NCBI GenBank assembly: GCA_036503775.1
Contig: DASXWH010000178.1
Coordinates: 1 to 14,356, forward strand
DNA from: Ohtaekwangia sp036503775
GTDB lineage: Bacteria > Bacteroidota > Bacteroidia > Cytophagales > Cyclobacteriaceae
Direction: 5' to 3'
DNA length: 14,356 nucleotides
Part shown: positions 6,465-13,175 of the stretch, in pieces
Layout of the letters: each line of letters starts with the position of its first letter
How positions within the stretch are numbered: position 1 is the first letter of the stretch
Made by a program: the position numbers and the translations under genes
The notes under the pieces: generated by a model
Told to the model about the DNA's origin: nothing
Database searches by the model: none
Seen by the model: only the letters and a program-made list of their open reading frames with translations

Positions 6465-6668
6465 ATGGTTATCTATAATTCACAGAAAAATCAGCTCGTT
6501 TTAACCATTCCTGATGCTGGCTTTAAGGAGATGGACAGGTACTATAAGAGCATTATTCAACTGCTGAGCAAAATAGAAATAGAAAACTGTGATCCTGAAT
6601 TCAAGGAAAACCTCAAAGCCGTGTATGAACTTTTGATGCACCTGCAGCCACAAACAACACCAGAATAA
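6465..6668 (+). CDS. Small unknown protein upstream of the sigma factor
   Basis: 67 residues from the ATG at 6465, which is close behind the palindrome. Mostly helical and acidic (MDRYYKSIIQLLSKIEIEN, then FKENLKAVYELLMHLQ), with no signal peptide or membrane helix. It ends 9 bp before the ECF sigma gene on the same strand, so the two are probably co-transcribed. Family not recognised. By position it could be an anti-sigma or accessory factor, but nothing in the sequence shows this; it may instead be the divergent partner of the XRE gene. Confidence 0.6.
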   Translation: MVIYNSQKNQLVLTIPDAGFKEMDRYYKSIIQLLSKIEIENCDPEFKENLKAVYELLMHLQPQTTPE

Positions 6669-6677
6669 TGCTATTCC

Positions 6678-7241
6678 ATGATGGAGCCCACTCCTACCGA
6701 TACCGACCTTCTTCATCAACTCCGCCTCGGAGAAGAATCCGCTTTCACTCTTCTCTACAAACGCTACGCCTCACCCCTGCTGCACTACACCGCTACGCGC
6801 ATACCGCGTGAGGATGCAGAAGAAATTGTGCAGGAAGTTTTTGTGTCGCTGTGGGCCAGAAGGGAATCGCTTCGCGCGGAAGTTGAGGTGAAACCCTACC
6901 TCTTCGCCTCAGTAAAGTATATGATCATCCGCTACATGCAGAAGCAAAAGGTAAAGCAGAAGCATGCGGAGCATGTTCGCGCGTTCGCAGAGCTGTATGA
7001 GTCGGTAAAGGAAGAGCATGACCTGCGTGATATGCACAACGTGCAACTGCTGCTGGAGAAAGGATTAGAAGAATTACCGGAGCGGTGCCGGCAGGCGGTG
7101 CGCTTGCGGGTGTTTGAAAATCTGTCCAACAGCGAGATCGCGGAGCGCATGAAAATCAGCAAGCCCACGGTGGAGAATTATATGGTAAGCGCAGTGAAGT
7201 ATTTGAAGGGGGTGTGGAAGAAGAGGTTTGTAGTGGAATGA
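6678..7241 (+). CDS. ECF sigma factor (RNA polymerase sigma-70 family)
   Basis: 187 residues from the first of two adjacent ATG codons (6678, 6681). Region 2 is visible at about 17-90: FTLLYKRYASPLLHYTA, then DAEEIVQEVFVSLWARRESL at 46-65. Region 4 is at about 130-180: LPERCRQAVRLRVFENLSNS, then EIAERMKISKPTVENYMVSA. The size and motifs fit the Bacteroidota FecI-like sigma factors, which usually precede a FecR anti-sigma gene and SusC/SusD genes. Here no FecR follows; downstream is 415 bp of non-coding DNA with a structured repeat. The SusD gene in this window is 6.6 kb away and on the other strand, so no pairing can be claimed. Likely directs transcription of an envelope or uptake regulon. 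Confidence 0.9.
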   Translation: MMEPTPTDTDLLHQLRLGEESAFTLLYKRYASPLLHYTATRIPREDAEEIVQEVFVSLWARRESLRAEVEVKPYLFASVKYMIIRYMQKQKVKQKHAEHVRAFAELYESVKEEHDLRDMHNVQLLLEKGLEELPERCRQAVRLRVFENLSNSEIAERMKISKPTVENYMVSAVKYLKGVWKKRFVVE

Positions 7242-7656
7242 GGTAGTCGGGTGTGGTGTGGGAGTGCGTGTGGTCGCACGCTGAAAGATTGGGAGTTCGA
7301 ACTTTATAGGGAGTGCGCTTCTTATCTTTCTGTTCTTTTTGTCTTGACACAAAAAGAACGAAAAAAGTCAAGAGCCAAATATGCTTCAACCCGCAGACCA
7401 GCCGCACGCTCGCATTTGGTTCAGGCCAACGCGCCTATCTGTTCAAAGACCAGATTAAATGAAAAGACTCGTGGGGTAAGGAGCCTGGACCAGCACGCCT
7501 GTTTGTTCCATAGGCAAATGCCAAGCTAATTACGCCCAAGCGAAATGTACGAGTAGCCACGGGGTGTTACCGTTTTGTATACACATTTGACATTTTATTC
7601 ACTCTGCAGTGTGAGGGTAACATCGTATCTTCAGAGTCTCACCAAACACCTAAACC
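7242..7656. other. Non-coding stretch with repeat copy A
   Basis: 415 bp without a credible gene. It contains the structured repeat at 7331-7469 and, further on, an inverted pair TGTTACC (7565-7571) / GGTAACA (7616-7622) close upstream of the Cys-rich gene. A GC-rich imperfect palindrome CACTCTGCAGTGTG lies at 7600-7613. Open frames crossing the repeat on both strands are rejected, because matching frames occur in copy B only through repeat similarity. No terminator with a U run is visible after the sigma gene. Confidence 0.6.
7331..7469 (+). repeat. Structured dispersed repeat, copy A
   Basis: About 139 bp, direct copy of 8624-8764. Elements: hairpin GTTCTTTTTG (7332-7341) / CAAAAAGAAC (7350-7359) with an 8-nt loop; loop bases CTTGAC (7343-7348) can pair with GTCAAG (7367-7372), giving an H-type pseudoknot; stem GAGCCAAAT (7372-7380) / ATTTGGTTC (7414-7422). 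In copy B the pairs differ but pairing is kept. The G7374-T7420 pair is a wobble only when read as plus-strand RNA, which favours plus orientation. Similar repeats occur between genes in Bacteroidota; function unknown to me. Confidence 0.75.
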
Positions 7657-7851
7657 ATGCGAAAGCTCATGTCCGTGCTGGCACTGACCAGCTACATCGT
7701 GATCAGTGGCTTTAGCTTCAGCCCACAGCACGAAACACAATATCGCGTTGAGTGCTGCAAAATCTGCAAGAAAGGAAAGGCATGCGGAGACTCCTGTATT
7801 TCCAGGGACTATGAATGTCACAAGCCTCAAGGGTGCGCGTGCAATGGATGA
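7657..7851 (+). CDS. Secreted Cys-rich mini-protein
   Basis: 64 residues. Residues 1-20 form a signal peptide or N-terminal membrane segment (MRKLMSVLALTSYIVISGFS). The mature part holds eight Cys: C33, C34, C37, C43, C47, C54, C60 and C62, arranged CC-x2-C-x5-C-x3-C-x6-C-x5-C-x-C. The GKACGDSCIS core with a CHKPQGCAC end resembles a small Cys-rich domain found in assorted bacterial envelope proteins, whose function I do not know; metal binding or disulfide packing are both possible. It converges on the minus-strand secreted protein gene with a 20-bp gap and lies between the two repeat copies. Confidence 0.75.
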   Translation: MRKLMSVLALTSYIVISGFSFSPQHETQYRVECCKICKKGKACGDSCISRDYECHKPQGCACNG

Positions 7852-7871
7852 GGTAGCTCGTCCGCTGCATG

Positions 7872-8522
7872 TCAATTGTCATACGGATCCATGATGCCGC
7901 TGGAGTTGTACTTGGGTATATTGGTAAACTGGCCGGGGTTGATGCCGGCAGGCACTTCGTTGCTGTAGATCCATTGCTCTTCACTGTCGCGCGAAGTCTT
8001 CCACGCCAGGGCTGCACGGACAAAGGTCCTGATCTTGCCGTCATAGGCCGGGATGGTGAATGACCAGTAACAACCTTTTGGTAAATAGAGCATGTGGTAG
8101 CTGTTGCCGCACCAGCTCGAGGGCAGGTACTCGATGTCTTTCCACTTTCCATCGGTGTCACGCGCCTGCAGCTTCATGTTGAGCCGGCTGTCCTGCACAT
8201 CGAAAAAGATCGTATCCTTTTTTGTATTGATCAGCTGCAGCGTGTAGCCTTTGTATTTTTCCGCGAAGCGCGCAGGCGTGCTCACATCAATACTGACGAC
8301 CACTGTGTTCGATGCATACCCGGAAAGGTTCTCCATCATCTGGTACATATTGCCTGAGCCTCCCCACCCACCGAATCCCGAAGTGGATGCCAGCGGTGGT
8401 GATGCGGCATAGAAATAACCGCGGTTCTTGAAGTCGATCCGAAGCGGTTCAGGTTCTGTATTCTGCGCAGACACGCTGTTGTACAGCGTTATGGCGATCA
8501 AGGCTATCCATACTCTTTTCAT
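7872..8522 (-). CDS. Secreted protein of unknown function
   Basis: 216 residues from the ATG at 8522; an ATG two codons upstream at 8528 is equally possible. Residues 1-20 are a clear signal peptide (MKRVWIALIAITLYNSVSAQ). The mature protein begins with a Gly/Ser-rich segment (STSGFGGWGGSGNMYQMMEN). It continues as alternating strands (VVVSIDVSTPARF, LQLINTKKDTIFFDVQDSRL, WKDIEYLPSSWCGNSYHMLY) and an aromatic-rich end, as in a beta-sandwich domain. It has two Cys (WCGNS and KGCYW) that may form a disulfide. No family recognised. It probably acts in the periplasm or at the surface. Flanked by the repeat copies. Confidence 0.8.
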   Translation of the reverse strand: MKRVWIALIAITLYNSVSAQNTEPEPLRIDFKNRGYFYAASPPLASTSGFGGWGGSGNMYQMMENLSGYASNTVVVSIDVSTPARFAEKYKGYTLQLINTKKDTIFFDVQDSRLNMKLQARDTDGKWKDIEYLPSSWCGNSYHMLYLPKGCYWSFTIPAYDGKIRTFVRAALAWKTSRDSEEQWIYSNEVPAGINPGQFTNIPKYNSSGIMDPYDN

Positions 8523-8937
8523 AAGCATCTGTTTGTATTATAATGCTGAGATGCAGGAAAGACACGGATTCCATAAGGGGAAAAGAAATTGTTACTTCAT
8601 CAGGTGTGCTCACCCTATCCTGCTGTTCTTTTTCGCTTGATCGAAAAAGAACCAAAAAGATCAAGACCCAAATATGCTCCCGCCACTCATGGCCAGCCGC
8701 ACCCTCGCATTTGGGTCGGGCCACCGCGCCCTATCTTTTCCGAAGGCGGTTTAAATGGAAGACTTCCAAGGAAGGAACAGTTTGGTTGCTGGCATAAATT
8801 TTATAAATCACCCAGCCAGAGAAATAACATCAATACCAGGATCGAGGTCTATCCCAATACTCAGAAATATTTTTTGAAACCAACATAGGGTTTTACTACC
8901 CCTGCCAGAGTATAGGAAGAGAACTGAATCTTTTCCT
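8523..8937. other. Non-coding stretch with repeat copy B
   Basis: 415 bp between the divergent secreted-protein and Crp/Fnr genes. It contains the structured repeat (8624-8764), then an A/T-rich region with a short inverted pair GGGT/ACCC within 8888-8901, about 40 bp before the Crp/Fnr start. No convincing promoter was identified. Open frames on both strands here follow the repeat and are not called. Confidence 0.55.
8624..8764 (+). repeat. Structured dispersed repeat, copy B
   Basis: About 141 bp, same orientation as 7331-7469. Hairpin GTTCTTTTTC (8625-8634) / GAAAAAGAAC (8643-8652); loop CTTGATC (8636-8642) complements GATCAAG (8659-8665); stem GACCCAAAT (8665-8673) / ATTTGGGTC (8709-8717) closes a ~35-nt segment that includes an ATGC/GC extension. 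Relative to copy A, the inner hairpin pair is C-G instead of G-C, and the loop/downstream complement changes on both sides. The shared 3' end is TTAAATGgAAGACT (8751-8764). Confidence 0.75.
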
Positions 8938-9510
8938 ATGCCGATGAATCATTTGATCCAGGTCATGGCGGCTGTTCGTCCTGTATCGCCCGGGTTGTAT
9001 AAAGCGCTGGAGCGCGAAGTGGTAGCGCTGACGCTACCCAAAGATTATATCCTGCTGAAAGCGCCCCAGGTGGCTGACCAGGTGATATTCATCGACAACG
9101 GTTTTGCCATGGCATACTCCTTTTACAAAGGCAAACGGCAGGTGGACAACTTCTGGGGACAGGGTGAGCTCATCCTCTCACCGCAAAGCTTCTTTGAACG
9201 ACTGCCTTCGGCTGAGTTTATCAAGCTCACGGAGCAGTCGGATGTATTGTGCATCAGCCACCGCGGGCTCGAGAAGCTCCTCACCCATTTCCCCGTCACG
9301 AACCATTTTTTCCGGGTGATCATGAACCGCTACTATGCGCAGGAACGCGAACGGGTGCGTGACCTGCAGCGTCACCCCACGTGGACGCAATTCCAGAAAC
9401 TCATCAGGCGATTTCCCGACATCGAGCAGCGCGTGCCGCAGGAATACATTGCCTCGTACCTGGGCATTGCCCCGCAGTCGCTGTCGCGGATAAAAGGACA
9501 GCACGGATAA
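8938..9510 (+). CDS. Crp/Fnr-family transcriptional regulator
   Basis: 190 residues from the ATG at 8938 (ATG at 8944 also possible). Residues ~20-130 form a cyclic-nucleotide-binding-type beta-roll (LPKDYILLKAPQVADQVIFI, then GQGELILSPQSFFERLPS). The C-terminal helix-turn-helix is short and ends QEYIASYLGIAPQSLSRIKG, the standard recognition helix of Bacteroidota Crp/Fnr regulators. No Cys cluster for an iron-sulfur centre is present, so it is not a classical FNR. It heads a plus-strand set of envelope genes, 115 bp before the MauE-like gene, and may regulate them. Confidence 0.9.
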   Translation: MPMNHLIQVMAAVRPVSPGLYKALEREVVALTLPKDYILLKAPQVADQVIFIDNGFAMAYSFYKGKRQVDNFWGQGELILSPQSFFERLPSAEFIKLTEQSDVLCISHRGLEKLLTHFPVTNHFFRVIMNRYYAQERERVRDLQRHPTWTQFQKLIRRFPDIEQRVPQEYIASYLGIAPQSLSRIKGQHG

Positions 9511-9625
9511 TAATGTTTAACCGCTGCACGCTGAATGCTGAACCGTTGTACTGTAAATGCTAAACATCTGCCATGACCACATTCTTCGTTGTCATTCTAA
9601 TTTCACCTAACCAAAAACGTTACCT

Positions 9626-10051
9626 ATGAAACGCTACATCGTCATTGAAATCATTGCCTGCGCCTGCATGATACTGTTTATCTACGCGGCTGTCATCAAG
9701 CTGCTCGACTACGAAAAGTTTCGCGTAGACATCGGGCAGTCACCGATGCTCTCACCCTTTGCCCCCACGCTCAGCGTGGTCGTGCCTGTAGCGGAGCTGC
9801 TGATCGTCATGCTGCTGATGGTTGTGCGCACGCGGCTCCTCGGCCTCTGTGCATTCCTCGCGATGATGGTGATGTTCACCACCTACATTGTGCTGGCCTC
9901 GCGCTTCAGCGACTATGTGCCCTGCTCCTGTGGCGGCATCATCGGCCAGTTGGGTTGGACTGCGCATCTTATTTTCAATCTCGTATTCGTTCTGTTTGCA
10001 TTGACCGCGATCCTACTGTGCAGCAAAGAGCCGCGCAGGATACTCGTGTAA
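9626..10051 (+). CDS. MauE/DoxX-like redox-associated membrane protein
   Basis: 141 residues with four hydrophobic segments at about 7-26, 46-66, 71-91 and 111-132. The C100-S-C102-G-G motif before the fourth helix (VPCSCGGIIGQLGW) matches the CxC-G element of MauE-type proteins, which are related to DoxX/DoxD and are thought to pass electrons or disulfides across the inner membrane. The early K25-LLDYEKFRVDIGQSP loop is also typical. It precedes a small exported two-Cys peptide gene and a membrane-anchored protein; the TlpA thioredoxins encoded just beyond on the other strand are natural redox partners. That functional link is inference. Confidence 0.85.
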   Translation: MKRYIVIEIIACACMILFIYAAVIKLLDYEKFRVDIGQSPMLSPFAPTLSVVVPVAELLIVMLLMVVRTRLLGLCAFLAMMVMFTTYIVLASRFSDYVPCSCGGIIGQLGWTAHLIFNLVFVLFALTAILLCSKEPRRILV

Positions 10052-10113
10052 AAATATTGGGCTTCACCGAAGCCTGCCGATACTGCCCGGCCCTGCAACA
10101 GCCGGCAGCGCGA

Positions 10114-10139
10114 CATCCGGTTGCAGCGGATGCATTTTG
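10114..10139 (+). terminator. Possible weak terminator after the MauE-like gene
   Basis: CATCCG (10114-10119) pairs with CGGATG (10127-10132) around a 7-nt loop, followed by a short U-rich run (CATTTTGTTT). It lies 63 bp after the MauE-like stop and 62 bp before the next gene. A second hairpin, GGCTTC/GAAGCC, sits nearer the stop without a U run. Partial termination or mere coincidence are both possible. Confidence 0.35.
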
Positions 10140-10200
10140 TTTGAATTGTTAAACCTAAAGTTTTTCAGGTGCTTTTTGATCTATAAAAGTATCCAGCTCT

Positions 10201-10470
10201 ATGAAAAGAAAAATGATTATGCCCTTGCTGGCCGTGCTCATCGCTGTTGTAGGCGTGATGGCCTCTGTATTACCGCCACAACAGGCGTGGTTCAGACCTG
10301 CACTGGGTGGCCCTGCGCAAATGGGCGCGATCACCGATCCGAACGATACGCACATCACACCCTGTGGTTCCTCCGGCACCAACCAGTGTAAGGTGGGAAC
10401 ACAGGATGCGTACGACACGGAGTACAATGCTAACAACTCCGTATCCAGCGGATTGCTGAAGCGTAATTAA
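10201..10470 (+). CDS. Small exported two-Cys peptide, DUF6520-like
   Basis: 89 residues. An N-terminal signal or anchor is seen at 1-24 (MKRKMIMPLLAVLIAVVGVM), and the rest is a small polar tail with two Cys, C55 and C63 (TPCGSSGTNQCKVGT). Length, basic-hydrophobic start and a pair of spaced Cys near the end match the DUF6520 peptides of Bacteroidota, which recur near MauE-like and TlpA genes; this is from memory of the family pattern, not a search. The Cys pair could be the substrate of the adjacent redox proteins. A strong terminator follows at once, so the mRNA probably ends here. High expression of a short structural or secreted peptide is plausible. Confidence 0.7.
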   Translation: MKRKMIMPLLAVLIAVVGVMASVLPPQQAWFRPALGGPAQMGAITDPNDTHITPCGSSGTNQCKVGTQDAYDTEYNANNSVSSGLLKRN

Positions 10471-10485
10471 GAACGGGTAGCTCGG

Positions 10486-10516
10486 AGGGCTGACGCAGAT
10501 TGTGTCAGCCCTTTTT
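10486..10516 (+). terminator. Strong intrinsic terminator after the small exported peptide gene
   Basis: GGGCTGAC (10487-10494) pairs with GTCAGCCC (10504-10511), extended inward by G-U, C-G and A-U pairs to leave a 3-nt loop, and outward by A10486-T10512. Five T residues follow (10512-10516). It is 16 bp after the TAA stop of the peptide gene. Confidence 0.9.
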
Positions 10517-10555
10517 AGCCTTTGCGTAACCGAAACTTTAAAGATTGGAGACAAG

Positions 10556-10590
10556 TCCCTCTCCTCCGGAGGGGGATTTAGGGTGAGGCC
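10556..10590 (+). repeat. Intergenic hairpin repeat of Bacteroidota type
   Basis: CCCTCTCC (10557-10564) pairs with GGAGGGGG (10568-10575) around a TCC loop with one G-U pair, followed by ATTTAGGGTGAGGC. This matches a CCCTCTCC...GGATTTAGGGTGAGG element I recall as common between genes in many Bacteroidota genomes. It lies 15 bp before the 10605 gene, so it would be in its 5' leader. Confidence 0.6.
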
Positions 10591-10604
10591 TCAAATCAAA
10601 TCGC

Positions 10605-11657
10605 ATGAAAACTATTTATACCGTAAGCGTGCTGATCGTAATAAGTACTGCTTTCGTCCTGGGAATTTTTGCATACACAAAAATGAACGCGGTGCATCAG
10701 TATGATTTTCACCGAAAGATCAGTCGGGATGTAGTTCAACCGGATACGGTCATTGACCTGGGCATGCAAGCGTATTACGTGGCGGGCATCACGGGCGACA
10801 AACTATGGCTGGCCAATCCACGCGCACCGCGTATCATGCTGATCATGCACGATGATAAATTGGACACCGTGAACATCAACGATCTCCCCGATTCGGTCAA
10901 TACCATAGACATGCGGGTGGATTCACCGTATTTCTATGTTATGGATCTCGTGCGCTATGATGTATACCGGGGGTCGCTGCACCACATGACGGCAGCCGAA
11001 AAGATACTGAGCAGCACGTTCTTCTCCGAGATGATGCCCGTGAGCAGAAACTCTTCGGTGCTGCGTTCCATCGGCAAGCGGGACTATGCCTACATCCTCG
11101 AAAAGAAAAGCAACATCGGTTCGCTGAACCGGTCTGCCTACAACCTGCTGCAGAAACAGGTAGACGGATTGTTCTGCGTGGATGGAAAGCTGCACTACGA
11201 TCACACGCTGAACCGGCTGGTCTACCTCTACTTTTACCGGAATGAATTTATGGTGATGGACACAAGCCTGAACCTGGAATACCGTGCGCACACCATCGAC
11301 CCGATTCAAACCGCGCAGATCGAAGTGGCTACGGTAACGTCTGAGCGGGCCATCACATTCTCATCACCACCGCTGGTGGTGAATACGCTGAGTGCTGTTC
11401 ACGGCCACTACCTGTTTGTGAAGTCGGCCCTCGCATCGCGGAACGAAGACCTTGCTGCCTTCAGCAAAGCCTCCGTCTTTGATGTGTATAACCTCTATGA
11501 AAAGGGTGCCTATGTATGCAGCTTTTATATTCCGCATTACGCGGATAAAAAGATCAACCGGTTTGCTGTCGCGCAAGACAGGCTGATCGCCATTCACGGA
11601 AGCTACCTGGTCAGGTATGGAATGAACATCAGCGCGCTCAGTTCTTCGGGTCCCTGA
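10605..11657 (+). CDS. Membrane-anchored extracytoplasmic protein, propeller-like
   Basis: 350 residues. One N-terminal hydrophobic segment (about 4-24) is followed by a large soluble part in the periplasm. It consists of repeated short strands with aromatic and Asp-rich turns (DKLWLANPRAPRIMLIMHDD, VDSPYFYVMDLVRYDVYRGS, LVYLYFYRNEFMVMDTSLNL, YVCSFYIPHYADKKINRFAV). This resembles the 6-bladed propeller-like proteins found with TlpA and MauE genes in Bacteroidota, but I cannot count blades with confidence. It has only two Cys, C192 and C305. The last 20 bp overlap the end of the convergent TlpA gene. Function unknown. Confidence 0.75.
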   Translation: MKTIYTVSVLIVISTAFVLGIFAYTKMNAVHQYDFHRKISRDVVQPDTVIDLGMQAYYVAGITGDKLWLANPRAPRIMLIMHDDKLDTVNINDLPDSVNTIDMRVDSPYFYVMDLVRYDVYRGSLHHMTAAEKILSSTFFSEMMPVSRNSSVLRSIGKRDYAYILEKKSNIGSLNRSAYNLLQKQVDGLFCVDGKLHYDHTLNRLVYLYFYRNEFMVMDTSLNLEYRAHTIDPIQTAQIEVATVTSERAITFSSPPLVVNTLSAVHGHYLFVKSALASRNEDLAAFSKASVFDVYNLYEKGAYVCSFYIPHYADKKINRFAVAQDRLIAIHGSYLVRYGMNISALSSSGP

Positions 11658-13101
11658 TCACCACCACCTTCATCGGCTTTTGCGCACGCGTCAGCAATAA
11701 TCCTTTTGACGCCAGGTACGATCTGAATTCCTCAAAGGTACATTTGTCCTGATACCGGAAATCGATCTCCAGATCCAGACCGGTTTCATCCATGAATGCA
11801 CCCTGCTGACCGACTGGCATTCGGCCATAGTCATGACTCCGGTATCCGAAATTCGATCCGCACATCCAGATGATGTCGCGGACGATGGCATTTTTAAAGT
11901 GATACGCACCGTCTTCGGCAATCACCTCAAACGTCTTCCCCTGGTGACGCGATGCCAGTAATTTTTTCGCCTTTGCTTTATCCGGTGCACTGAGCTTCCA
12001 GTAGGGCATCATGCGTGTCTCCACCGTTACATCATAACCAAAGTAACCCAGCAGGTCGCGCTGCATCAGCGCCTGCATAAATGCAGCTGTACCTAACACG
12101 GCAGGCACCTGCAGGCTGTAGTTGTAGCGGTTGACTGGCGATTTCCAGTCGAACTGAAAAAGTGAACTGTCTGCCACATCAAGCACCGGCTTGTGCCACC
12201 ACCTTCCATAACTAGTGCGATGGTGTGGTGCCGCGATGGTGTCGCGAAAGAGATTCGTCACGGGATTTCGCGATGGTGGATTATTATTTAGCGAATCACT
12301 ATATGCGGTGTAGTACAGCATGCTTAGTGGCGCACCGATCAGCTGCACCCTGCCGGCCTGAACATAAGGCGTTGCATAAATACCGGTAACCTCCTGGATG
12401 AATTCCGGATTCGGTGCTCCGATCTTTCCTTCGTAGCGGGCAATGACGGAACGGAATGCAAACGCATCATCGGCTCCACCGTTGCCATCCACGAGGTAGA
12501 GCTTTTTGAAATCAAACGGTGCATCATTCTTCGCAGCTGAACGGGCTTTTTCAATTTCGCGGCTGAGCGAATAAGCGCTGCTGTTGATATGCTTTACCGC
12601 TTGTTCGAGCTGCGCGATGGCTGTACCGATCCAGCCAATTTTGCCATCACGGTCGACCACGATAAAAATGGGGAGCGCATTCTGCTGCGTGTCATCGATC
12701 TGCCACGCCTGTTGCAGTGTTCCTTTCTGATCATCGATGGCCACGGGGCATTCGAGCTTTTCATCGTAGCCGCGCAGGAACCTCACGAGGTGATCGCCAT
12801 AGGGACCTTTCCCTTGGCCGATCTGCTCGTGAATGAAGAAGGTGAGCGTTTCCGTTTCAGCGCGGTGCGCTTCTGCGAATTCTGAGATCTCCCGAATGGA
12901 TGACAAGCAAGGTGAGCACCACGATGCTGCAAATACCAGCGCATAGGTTTTTCCCCGCTGGAATTTTTCGATAGGCCCGCCCTGCAGCCATCGCAGACCG
13001 GAGATGGAAGGCGCGGTGTCACCGACCTGCAGGTACGTTTGTGCCCGCACAGGGACGACACTATATATAATGAGAAAGAGAATAATAATGATCGGTTTCA
13101 T
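11638..13101 (-). CDS. TlpA-like thioredoxin with DUF3738-like C-terminus
   Basis: 487 residues from the ATG at 13101, chosen because it gives a signal peptide (MKPIIIILFLIIYSVVPVRA); 26 upstream in-frame codons lack such character. Residues ~24-170 form a TlpA/ResA-type thioredoxin domain with W61-C62-S-P-C65, a cis-proline at P144, and a DRDGKIGWIGTA strand. The remaining ~310 residues are unusual for this family. The end (AFMDETGLDLEIDFRYQD, then GLLLTRAQKPMKVVVIRD) matches the outline of DUF3738, a C-terminal module attached to TlpA proteins in Bacteroidota and Acidobacteriota. It likely reduces or exchanges disulfides in the periplasm. It follows a second TlpA gene with a 74-bp gap and probably shares a transcript. 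Confidence 0.85.
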   Translation of the reverse strand: MKPIIIILFLIIYSVVPVRAQTYLQVGDTAPSISGLRWLQGGPIEKFQRGKTYALVFAASWCSPCLSSIREISEFAEAHRAETETLTFFIHEQIGQGKGPYGDHLVRFLRGYDEKLECPVAIDDQKGTLQQAWQIDDTQQNALPIFIVVDRDGKIGWIGTAIAQLEQAVKHINSSAYSLSREIEKARSAAKNDAPFDFKKLYLVDGNGGADDAFAFRSVIARYEGKIGAPNPEFIQEVTGIYATPYVQAGRVQLIGAPLSMLYYTAYSDSLNNNPPSRNPVTNLFRDTIAAPHHRTSYGRWWHKPVLDVADSSLFQFDWKSPVNRYNYSLQVPAVLGTAAFMQALMQRDLLGYFGYDVTVETRMMPYWKLSAPDKAKAKKLLASRHQGKTFEVIAEDGAYHFKNAIVRDIIWMCGSNFGYRSHDYGRMPVGQQGAFMDETGLDLEIDFRYQDKCTFEEFRSYLASKGLLLTRAQKPMKVVVIRDPKN

Positions 13102-13123
13102 ACGTATTGACTGATTAACTCCA

Positions 13124-13164
13124 TTACACAAAGGACACGAAGGAGACACAAAGACTCGCGAAGG
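13124..13164. repeat. Short degenerate tandem repeat between the two TlpA genes
   Basis: Four degenerate units, TTACACAAAGG, ACACGAAGG, AGACACAAAG and ACTCGCGAAGG, fill most of the gap between the two thioredoxin genes. The CACAAAGG/CACGAAGG motif is one I recall from many Bacteroidota intergenic regions. No coding function is seen; it may mark a repeat insertion or affect transcription coupling between the genes. Confidence 0.55.
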
Positions 13165-13175
13165 AAATCCCGGCT

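Noticed and set aside
7332..7372. Reading hairpin 1 of the repeat as a terminator of the sigma gene
   Set aside because: No U run follows the stem, and the same element recurs upstream of the unrelated Crp/Fnr gene.
7156..7529. Open frames on both strands across repeat copy A, and matching frames at 8449-8888 in copy B
   Set aside because: Similarity between them comes from the repeat itself; no start context, and such frames are often annotated as spurious hypothetical proteins.
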